NCBI GenBank assembly: GCA_034520745.1
Contig: JAXHNF010000001.1
Coordinates: 1 to 35,988, forward strand
Origin: Alkalibacterium sp034520745
GTDB lineage: Bacteria > Bacillota > Bacilli > Lactobacillales > Carnobacteriaceae_A
Direction of reading: 5' to 3'
DNA length: 35,988 nucleotides
The notes under the pieces were generated by a model. The model searched no databases. It was not told where the DNA came from and worked only from the letters and a program-made list of their open reading frames with translations. Positions 29,437 to 35,988 of the stretch are shown one piece after another (within the stretch, counting starts at the first letter, position 1; every line of letters starts with the position of its first letter). A program made the position numbers and the translations under genes.

Positions 29437-29567
29437 CCTCCTTTAATTAATGAATAAAACAATCGTTTTATTCTTAAGCACTTAGACTCGCCGTTATAAG
29501 TAGCAGTATCCTGCTTTGAGACTTATATACGAGCGGTTGTAGTTGTGGTGCTACACATTTACAACAT
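29437..29567 (-). promoter_or_regulatory. L21-type structured mRNA leader
   Basis: About 130 untranslated bases with two hairpins. One (29567-29536) pairs GTTGTA/TACAAC and TGTG/CACA. The other (29533-29487) stacks CTCG/CGAG, TATAAGT/ACTTATA and an apical AGCAG-gata-CTGCT. Firmicutes carry an autoregulatory L21 leader in front of rplU. The position and folding agree, but I did not match it base by base. Confidence 0.65.
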
Positions 29568-29571
29568 TACT

Positions 29572-29600
29572 ATCATACCAAATCACTCCGTCAGAGTCAA
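29572..29600 (-). promoter_or_regulatory. Promoter of rplU-prp-rpmA
   Basis: TTGACT (-35) and TATGAT (-10) with a 17-base spacer on the minus strand. The start would fall near 29565, at the first leader hairpin. Confidence 0.88.
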
Positions 29601-29649
29601 TCAACATTTTCACAAACTGCATTCTCTGTTTATTGACTGCCCTGGTTAA

Positions 29650-30295
29650 TCAGCTTAAGAATTGTCGGGAGGAGATGATCCTGTCGCTGAACTTTTCAGC
29701 AAACCCCAGATCATGCGTGATCATGATCACACCAACGTCATTTTTAATTATTGATTTTAACAATTCGCCGAAACGGTTGGCTGTGTCGTGATCCAGTGCA
29801 GACGTCGGTTCATCCAGACAAGCAATTCTGGGTTCAAGCATCATTGCCCGGGCAATGGCCACACGCTGTTTCTGTCCACCTGACAACTCTTTGGGTAAGC
29901 ATTTGCTTTTTCAGAAATTGCCAGTCTGTCCAGCAGTTCTTCCGCTTTATTATCCGCATCCTTTTTTGTCAGATCCTTATTGAGGACCGGACTGAGTGTA
30001 CAGTTCTCTTTTACTGTCAGATTTGGAAAAAGCTGAAAATCCTGAAAAACAAGCCCGATATTTTTATTGGCCTTTTCATTTTTCGCCTGCCCGGAAAATA
30101 ACACCTTATCGCCCAGTCTGATCTGTCCTTTATCCGGAGTGTCCAGCTGATTCAGCAGACGAATGAAGGTGGTTTTCCCTGAACCGGATTCTCCCACAAT
30201 TGAGACGATCTCTCTTTTTTTTCACTGTTAAAGAAAAATCTCTGATAAGTTCGATCCCATTCATGCTCTTGCTTAAATGACTGATTTCAAGCATC
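29650..30295 (-). CDS. Amino-acid ABC importer, ATP-binding subunit, frameshifted
   Basis: Drives the importer, probably for histidine (see the T-box). Start at 30295 (MLEISHLSKSMNGIELIRDF). A shift in an A8 run near 30220 precedes the P-loop GESGSGKTTFIRLLNQLD. The Q-loop is VFQDFQLFPNLTV. The signature and Walker B are SGGQKQRVAIARAM and ACLDEPTSALD. The H-loop is VIMITHDLGFAEKFSDRI. The C-terminus is short (about 215 codons against 240) and may continue in another frame to about 29633. Starts 12 bases after the permease stop. Confidence 0.9.
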
Positions 30296-30307
30296 TACTG
30301 CCCTCCT

Positions 30308-30939
30308 TTAAACTTGGTATACTTTCTCTATTCTGTTCAGCAGATAAGAAATGACCCCGGTGATCAGAAGATAAACAATACCGACATAGATAAAAGGCAA
30401 AAGCGATGCATATCTGTTGGCGGCGATCTGTCCGGCTCTCAACACTTCTCCAAGACCCAATAATATAAACAAGTGATGTGTCTTTCACTAAAGCCAGGAT
30501 CTCGTTCCCAAGGCTCGGAAGGGTCGTTTTCAGCACTTGCGGAAAAACAACTCTGCGGTAGCCGTTGAAATGATTGATGCCCAATACTTTCAGGGCCTCA
30601 AACTGTCCCGATGGAACACCCACCATTCCTCCTCTGAATATCTCTGCGAAATAAGCCGCATAATTTAAAACAAAGGCAAAGACAGCTGCCGGAAAACGGT
30701 CAAGCGTCACTCCGATGTACGGAAGGCCGAAAGAAGACGAACATCAGCTGAAGCAGTAAGGGCGTCCCCCGCATGACATAGATATAAAGGGTGATGATCC
30801 CCTGGAAGAACTTGGGTCCATAAACTTTAATCACTGCCACGATCAAACCGATCGGCAGAGACAGGATAAGCACCAGACCGAACAGCTTCAAAGTTAATTC
30901 AAGGCCCCCGATGATCGAGGGCAATGCTGACCATAACAT
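30308..30939 (-). CDS. Amino-acid ABC importer, permease subunit (HisM/GlnP type), frameshifted
   Basis: Integral membrane subunit. Start ATG at 30939 is preferred over an in-frame GTG at 30948, since AGGAG lies eight bases before the ATG. Helices: LPSIIGGLELTLKLFGLVLI, LSLPIGLIVAVIKV, TLYIYVMRGTPLLLQLMFVFF. A shift near 30720 precedes AAVFAFVLNYAAYFAEIFRGG. The ATPase-contacting EAA loop is QFEALKVLGINHFNGYRRVVFPQ. Then LPSLGNEILALVKDTSLVYIIG; another shift near 30460; the end is NRIEKVYQV. About 210 residues, typical. Confidence 0.92.
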
Positions 30940-30963
30940 ATTTTTCACTCCTATTGATTGGTA

Positions 30964-31749
30964 TTATTCACTGAACCAGGTCTTGTAAATGTCATCGTAA
31001 GTACCGTCTTCCATCAGGCGCTCAAGCGAAGCATTAAACTGTTCTCTCAGTTCATCATCTTCCTGTCTGAAACCGATGGCATACTCTTCGTTTCCGAAAT
31101 TTTCTTCCAGTACCTTATAGTCAGGCCTGTAAGGGTTTTGATTCATGAGAACCGGCCAAGCGTTTCTATCGACCATGATCGCATCCGTACGTCCGGATAT
31201 CAAGTCATTGAATACATCATTGTTTGAGGAAAACCGACGATCACTCTGTCCTTGAACTCACTGAGGATATTTGAGTCATCATTTTCTATTGCAGTTACCG
31301 CACTGGACGACTGCTGGGCAGCTACATTCTTACCTGCCAGATCTGCTTTATTGCTGATGTCATTATCTTGAAGAGTGACGATCAGCTGACTGTTTTCCAG
31401 ATAAGGAATACCGAAGTCAACTTTCTCTGCCCGTTCGTCAGTGATCGTGTAGCCGTTCCAGATCATATCGATGTTGCCTGCATTCAATTCCGTTTCTTTC
31501 ATGGCCCAGTCGATCGGCTGGAAGGTGAATGAATAATTCAGATCTTCAGCCACAGCTTCGGCCAAGATCGATATCGAAACCGACCAGTTCGCCGTCATCA
31601 TCCCTGAATCCCATAGGTGCAAAGGTGTCATCAAGTCCTATCACATACGTGTTCTCCTCGGCCGCCCCATCCGCTTCACCGGTCTGGCACCCTGTTAAAA
31701 CCGCTCCTGAAACAAGTAATCCCATTATCAACATTTTTGAATTTTTCAT
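30964..31749 (-). CDS. Amino-acid ABC importer, substrate-binding lipoprotein, frameshifted
   Basis: Extracellular solute-binding protein family 3. Start at 31749 (MKNSKMLIMGLLVSGAVL) with a lipoprotein signal; the lipobox LTGC gives the lipidated Cys at residue 21. TYVIGLDDTFAPMGFRDDDGELVGFDIDL follows in two short parts. Next are IDWAMKETELNAGNIDMIWNGY, EKVDFGIPYLENSQLIV, KNVAAQQSSSAV and (shifted) DAIMVDRNAWPVL, EEYAIGFRQEDDEL, and the end DDIYKTWFSE. About 261 residues. The T-box leader points to histidine as ligand. Two frameshifts, near 31560 and 31205. Confidence 0.92.
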
Positions 31750-31798
31750 TTGTGTTCCTCCTGATTTTTAAATATGATCATCATCCGAAATGCCCTGA

Positions 31799-31827
31799 TT
31801 TATGCAGGACTGCAGTTCCTGCATAAA
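31799..31827. promoter_or_regulatory. 11-base inverted repeat between T-box terminator and ABC gene
   Basis: TTTATGCAGGA and its exact complement TCCTGCATAAA, separated by seven bases that include CTGCAG. On the minus strand it directly follows the T tract of the T-box terminator and lies about 50 bases before the lipoprotein start. It could be an RNA hairpin or a protein operator. Confidence 0.5.
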
Positions 31828-32095
31828 AAAAAATCGTCCTTTAATCTCTTCATAAGAGAATTAAAGGACGATTAAATATCGTGGTCCCACCTTTATTCGT
31901 GCAGCTTAAAGACTTGCCACCTCAACGCGTTCAAAACAACTAAACGCCGGCACGATAACGGGTGCGACCGATCAAGCTTACTCGAGTTCAGCTTCAAGCT
32001 TAGAGATGTGTTTCAAAGTAATCTTTTAGCTGCTCTCACCAACCGCAGCTTCTCTGAAAAAGATGTCCTTTTACTTTTTCTCATCATCGCTCATT
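31828..32095 (-). promoter_or_regulatory. T-box leader of the ABC importer, probably histidine-specific
   Basis: On the minus strand the core AAGGTGGGACCACG (31893-31880) is followed by a terminator with a 14-base stem (AATCGTCCTTTAAT...ATTAAAGGACGATT) and eight T. Stem I has an AGTA turn at 32075-32072. Facing it is GAA-A-CAC-A, with CAC (His) at 32010-32008, closed by GAGA/TCTC. The variable base in TGGGACC is G, which would pair with a C discriminator, characteristic of bacterial tRNA-His. Both signals agree. ACA (Thr), one base off, is the alternative, but tRNA-Thr does not carry C73. Confidence 0.85.
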
Positions 32096-32121
32096 TATTA
32101 TTTTTTTATATCATAGCACAC

Positions 32122-32918
32122 TTATTTTTTAAATCCAAATAGTTTTTTCCAGATACTTACTTTTTCTTCTTTCATCGTCATCAAAGGTACTGTATCCCCT
32201 AAGACTCTCCTAGCAATGTTGCGGTATCCCTGAGATGAGGGATGGTTAGGATCCAGTACAACGGGATTCCCTTTATTAGAGGCGCGAACTACTTCATCGT
32301 CCTCGAAAATGATTCCTAAAAGCTTGATGGATAAATGACGCGTGATTTCTTCGACATCCATCACATCGCCCGCTTCCATCATTCCTTTTCTGATACGGTT
32401 GATGACTAGCTGAGGCGGCTGGATCGCTGTCTGTTCGATCAGTCCAATTATTCTGTCTGCATCTCTGATAGCAGATATTTCTCGGTGTCGTTACCAGTAT
32501 CGCCTCATCGGCTGCAGCGATCGAGTTCTTGAAGCCTTGTTCGATTCCCGGCGGGACAGTCGATCAATATATAATCAAAGTCATTTTTAAGTTCAGACAC
32601 CAAGTCGAGCATCTGAATCTCGTTTATGGCATTCTTGTCAGCGTGCTGAGCAGCCGGAAGCAAAAACAGCTGATCGTTGAACCGCTTGTCTTTTATCAAT
32701 GCCTGATGCAGTTTGGCCCTGCCTTCCACTACATCGATGATATCGTAGATGATCCTATTTTCTAATCCTAAAATCACATCCAGGTTTCTCAACCCTATGT
32801 CCATATCGACCAGACAGACTTTTTTACCTTGAAGCGCTAAAGCTGTTCCGATATTGGCTGTGGATGTCGTCTTTCCCACGCCACCTTTACCTGATGTAAT
32901 AACTATGGCTTTACCCAT
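32122..32918 (-). CDS. minD: Septum site-determining protein MinD, frameshifted
   Basis: Membrane-associated ATPase that positions MinC to block division away from midcell. Start ATG at 32918 after AGGAGGTATTTATA (MGKAIVITSGKGGVGKTTST, with the deviant Walker A Lys). LVDMDIGLRNLDVILGLENR, FLLPAAQHADKNAI and FDYILIDCPAG follow. Two shifts near 32460-32540 lie in the PDR-QTAIQPPQLVINRI region. Then VEEITRHLSIKLLGIIFEDDEVV, SNKGNPVVLD, and the amphipathic membrane anchor VSIWKKLFGFKK. About 265 residues, normal. Start overlaps the minC stop by eight bases. Confidence 0.95.
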
Positions 32919-33597
32919 TATAAATACCTCCTGCATGTTTACCTAATTCTGGACGAATGACTTTTAAATTTTCCAAGGGAGAAACTTCAATGATATGTAG
33001 ATCGTTGACATATACAAATTCAGTTGTATCTGAGCTTTCATCTTTACTTTGCGCCTTCTGTTCGATCACATGGACGTTGTCTCCGATGCGTACTTGTGCA
33101 TTATACCTGAAATTAGCTACCACGACAGCTGTTTCTCTCCCATTCACACCGGCATGAGCAATACCTTTCAGTTCTCCGATGATAAAGATGCTGCCCTGTG
33201 GCCCGCACCGTTCCCCCGGGATGCACGGTCCCTATAAGCAACATATCCCCTTCAGTTTCGACAATCTGACCGCTTCTAACCGTTCTCACTTCGAGTGTCG
33301 GACTTGTCTGTTCATGCCATTTCATAAACTTTTCTAATGATGTCACGTCTGATTCGAACGACGAAATTTTAAAAACTCATCTTCGACCATTTCACTGATT
33401 GTTTCTTTTTCTTCCACATTCAGTTCCCGTCGCCCTGTCCTGACTTGAAAATCCATTCTCTTTCGGCATGAGAATCTTTTTTTAGTTGTACAGTCAGAGA
33501 TTTCAAGTCGTCAAAAACCTCCTGCAGAGAAGCAGAAGACTGAATGATAAGCTGATAACCTTCTTTTGTACCTTTTAATGATACTGCATTCTTCATT
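32911..33597 (-). CDS. minC: Septum site-determining protein MinC, frameshifted
   Basis: Inhibitor of FtsZ ring assembly, recruited by MinD. Start at 33597 (MKNAVSLKGTKEGYQLIIQS) after GAGGTGG. The N-terminal FtsZ-binding domain runs to about 33400 over shifts (SASLQEVFDDLKSLTVQLKK). SDVTSLEKFMKWHEQTSPTLEVRTVRSGQIVETEGDMLLIGTVHPGG (in parts) leads to the C-terminal beta-helix: GRETAVVVANFRYNAQVRIGD, then IHIIEVSPLENLKVIRP-like sequence ending GIYNG. About 228 residues. Three frameshifts. Confidence 0.92.
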
Positions 33598-33615
33598 TTG
33601 CTCCACCTCTAGTTT

Positions 33616-34184
33616 TCATCTGATTGACATGCTGTTTTTTCTGGCTGACCCTGATTTACTTTCCTCTCCGCTGACCAGTACTTTTATCCATTCTTTAAGA
33701 GGATACCCGATCAAGAGAAAGGCTGCAGTATTGAACAGCAAGGTTCCGCTCAGACGTTCAACTAAAAACAGCTGCAGGGTGATATCTGATAATCCGATCA
33801 TTCTGTATACCCCGAAATGAATACTTCCATGATCGTAAGGACCACAATGTTGACCAGCAATATAACATAGAGATATGGATTGATGATCTGACTGAATCTG
33901 TATGACCAGATAGGGGATCAGGACGGAATGCCGCAATATAAATACCCAGGATTCCACTGTAGTAGCTATCATAAATGTATCCGAAATGTAAGCGAAAGAA
34001 TGAATAATTGTTTAGGTTCAAGATAAAAGGATAGCATGACAAGGGTTATGACCATCAGCCTGGGAACCATCAGTCCCAAAGCTGTATTTAACTGTGCATG
34101 AAACAAAAAGCTCAACCCGCCGTCTACCAGCAAAGTAAAAAAAAGTAGAAAAACAGGTACTGTGATTTTCCTCCAGTTAGCCAT
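33616..34184 (-). CDS. mreD: Rod shape-determining protein MreD, frameshifted
   Basis: Multi-pass membrane protein of the elongation machinery. Start ATG at 34184 shares one base with the mreC stop (TAATG). Hydrophobic segments include ITVPVFLLFFTLLVDGGLSF, LGLMVPRLMVITLVMLSFYL, and later shifted ones (LVILQVVLTIMEVF-like) up to GTLLFNTAAFLLIGYPLKEW. About 190 residues, normal length. Weak sequence conservation, so the call rests on length, hydrophobicity and its place between mreC and minC. Two to three frameshifts. Confidence 0.85.
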
Positions 34185-35036
34185 TATTCTTCCCCGCTTT
34201 CCGCCACACGCTGAACGATCGTAACAAAGCGTATATTGTTGAAATCTGCCGAGGGGGTTATGTGAACCTGTTGTGCAAGTCCGTGTGCGTCCATTGAAAC
34301 TTCATCCACCGTACCGATGACCAGACCCCGGGAATTGCCCCGCCCAGACCAGAGGTTGTGACCATGGGCTTCGTCATCGATTTCAATCGTTGATGTGATC
34401 TGAGACATAAGCAGCCGATTCGTTTCATTGCTGTAATCACTCACGACCCCATATACCGTCTCGTCTTCCATAATGATTTCAGAAGAAACCTGATTGGTCG
34501 TCTGTTCGATATTGGTCAGGAGCACCACCTTAGAACTTGTCGGATTTGTTTCGGAAATCCTTCCGATCAGACCGTTCCCTGACATGACCGGCATACCTGT
34601 TTCCACGCCGTCCTGACTTCCGCGGTCGACAACCAGCTGGTCGACCCAGCTGTCCGGATTACGTGAAATAACAGTCCCCGAAATAGTCCGGAAATCAGTT
34701 AAAGACTGTCTGAGTTCCAGCTCTTCTTCAAGTCGGTCGTTTTCATCTTCAAGTGTGCCCAATTCAGCCTGGCGTTCATAAATCTTGTCTATTTCAATTT
34801 TCAGCTCGCTGATTCTTCTTCACATGTGTCCTGCAGATCATCGATCGAATCAAATACACCGATGATAGCATTGGCTCGCTTGAATACACTGCTGAGCAGG
34901 GCAGCTGATGTCGTCGTTGCCTGCTGAATGAAAGGAATGTTCCTGTACTCCCCATCAAAAGAGAAATAAGCGAAACGAACAGGATAACACTGATGAGCAA
35001 TGCGATTAATTTTTTGTTTGTGAAAAACTGATTCAA
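34184..35036 (-). CDS. mreC: Rod shape-determining protein MreC, frameshifted
   Basis: Links MreB to extracellular cell-wall synthases. The start is TTG at 35036 (MNQFFTNKKLIALLISVILF), chosen because AGAGGTG lies just upstream and the protein opens normally. One membrane helix (LIALLISVILFVSLISLLMG), then a coiled coil (ISELKIEIDKIYERQAELG, LEDENDRLEEELELRQSL). The beta-rich periplasmic-type domain follows: VISRNPDSWVDQLVVDRGSQDGV, MPVMSGNGLIGRI, VVLLTNIEQTTNQVS, GLVIGTVDEVSMD, FVTIVQRVAESGEE. About 284 residues. Two frameshifts near 34800-34950. Confidence 0.93.
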
Positions 35037-35156
35037 GTGTCGACACCTCTCATAATTTTACTTCGCTTATTTTACCATAGATCCTGACAGGTTCGTAGAG
35101 GCAGATGCAAAAAGACCGGGAACTGCAGATAATCAGAAAGCAGTATTCAGTAAACC

Positions 35157-35179
35157 AGCGGGAAGAATATCTTCCCGCT
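35157..35179. repeat. Perfect hairpin between mreB and mreC
   Basis: AGCGGGAAGA-ATA-TCTTCCCGCT: a ten-base stem with a three-base loop, 13 bases after the mreB stop. No T tract follows on the minus strand, so it may be a partial attenuator or an mRNA-stabilising stem between the abundant mreB and lower mreC messages. Confidence 0.55.
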
Positions 35180-35191
35180 AGCCGCTGTATT

Positions 35192-35988
35192 CTATCTGGA
35201 TTGTTTTCTGTAAATATCCAAGTGATTCAGTGCCTCACCGGTTCCTATCGCAACACAGTTCAAGGATTACTGGCAACAAAAACCGGGACATCGGTTGCTT
35301 CCGCTGATGACATCACTAAGATGTTTCAGCAGAGCGCCACCGCCAGTTAAGACGATCTCCGTCGATCACGTCCGCCGATATTTCCGGTGACGTATCTTCC
35401 AGGGTGCCTTTGACGGCAACAAGGATCCCCTCAATAACTTCTTTGATAGCTTCAGCTGCATCAATGGCCGGGATGGAGATCGTCTTCGGCAAGTCCGTCA
35501 ACAAGTCTCGTACCGCGTATATCCATAGATCCCATTTCTTTTGCGGCTTCGATCGACGCACTGCCCAGTTCCATTTTGACGGCTTCAGCTGTCCGTTCGC
35601 CTATGAGCAGATTATACTTGTTCTTGATGAACTGGGTAATGGACTGATCCATCTGATCTCCGGCCATCTTGATCGTACGGCTGCTGACGATGCCGCCTAA
35701 AGAAATCGTCGCTACATCTGTCGTTCCGCCACCGATATCAACGACCATACTACCTGTTGGTTCGTTCACTGGCAGACCAGCACCGATTGCTGCCGCAAAG
35801 GGTTCTTCAATCAGATAGGCATCTTCTTGCACCAGCCATCTTAAGCTGCATCGATGATGGCTCTTCTTTTCAACTTCAGTTCCGCCGCCGGGAACACAGA
35901 CGCACAACTTCAGGTTTTGATCCGCGTTTTCCTACTGCTTTCGTAATGAAATACTTCCAGCATTGCCGCTGGCTGGTATCGAAATCGG
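35192..35988 (-). CDS. mreB: Rod shape-determining protein MreB, 5'-partial, frameshifted
   Basis: Actin-like ATPase that guides lateral wall synthesis. The first 90 or so residues lie beyond the window. Visible: LKYFITKAVGKR, VCVPGGGTEVEKRAIIDA, YLIEEPFAAAIGAGLPVNEP, the phosphate-2 motif MVVDIGGGTTDVATISLGG, GDQMDQSITQFIKNKYNLLIGERTAE, KTISIPAIDAAEAIKEVIEGI, ADVIDGD (expected adenosine-motif region, shifted) and TGGGALL-like sequence near 35330. The end is EALNHLDIYRKQSR. Five or more frameshifts. Heads mreBCD-minCD. Confidence 0.93.

Noticed and set aside
31750..32121. tRNA-like cloverleaf in the gap before the ABC gene
   Set aside because: The stems are explained by the T-box leader; no CCA-ended acceptor or T-loop sequence is present.
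35105..35350. 81-codon + frame across the mreB end
   Set aside because: Covers the mreB C-terminus in antisense and the mreB-mreC hairpin; no coding signs.
1..35988. CRISPR array, insertion sequence, prophage, toxin-antitoxin or defence island
   Set aside because: No regularly spaced repeats, transposase or integrase motifs, phage genes or known defence motifs seen on either strand. The content is core chromosome plus one sugar-use pair.

Overview
The window is a stretch of core chromosome from a low- to mid-GC Gram-positive bacterium of the order Lactobacillales. Family level is uncertain; Carnobacteriaceae or a close relative is my guess. The basis is gene content and order: liaFSR beside greA; alaS-ireB-ruvX-DUF1292-mltG-udk-greA; the bifunctional glutathione gene gshF; a DUF1831 gene beside a cysteine desulfurase; Prp protease between L21 and L27; and mreBCD-minCD. 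Two T-box leaders and AGGAGG-type ribosome binding sites also fit Firmicutes.

The sequence itself is of poor quality. Nearly every gene longer than about 500 bases is broken by one or more single-base shifts, many at A or T runs, including essential genes (alaS, mnmA, mreB, minD). I read these as sequencing or assembly errors, not pseudogenes, and give each gene as one interval spanning its pieces. The first 4 kb (RNase J, liaRSF) is the most damaged part. Gene ends are approximate where a shift lies near a terminus.

Layout. 1-1640 (+): RNase J, 5' end cut by the window edge. 1680-4121 (-): cell-envelope stress system liaF-liaS-liaR. 4264-11028 (-): greA, udk, mltG, then ireB-ruvX-DUF1292, and alaS under an alanine T-box. 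11113-12008 (-): YitT membrane protein. 12170-13079 (+): lipid kinase. 13117-15523 (-): RecD2 helicase. 15593-18389: an accessory pair, an AraC-type regulator divergent from a GH120 beta-xylosidase. 18434-19599 (-): mnmA. 19781-23675 (-): gshF, cysteine desulfurase, DUF1831. 23868-25962 (+): rarA, a probable 6S RNA gene, and a universal stress protein. 26028-28242 (-): ytxK methyltransferase and ackA. 28449-29600 (-): rplU-prp-rpmA with an L21-type leader. 29650-32095 (-): an amino-acid ABC importer behind a T-box. 32122-35988 (-): mreB(partial)-mreC-mreD-minC-minD.

How the parts work together. The mre and min genes set rod shape and division site. MltG and LiaFSR act on the cell envelope. 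Cysteine desulfurase supplies sulfur for MnmA tRNA thiolation, and GshF uses cysteine for glutathione. The ABC importer is most likely for histidine, because its T-box shows a CAC specifier and a TGGGACC bulge, which would pair with the C discriminator typical of tRNA-His. I found no mobile element, CRISPR array, tRNA, rRNA or clearly undescribed system. The points most worth following are the histidine T-box with an adjacent palindrome, the xylosidase/AraC insertion, the 6S RNA candidate, and the in-frame gene fusions that are probably homopolymer errors.
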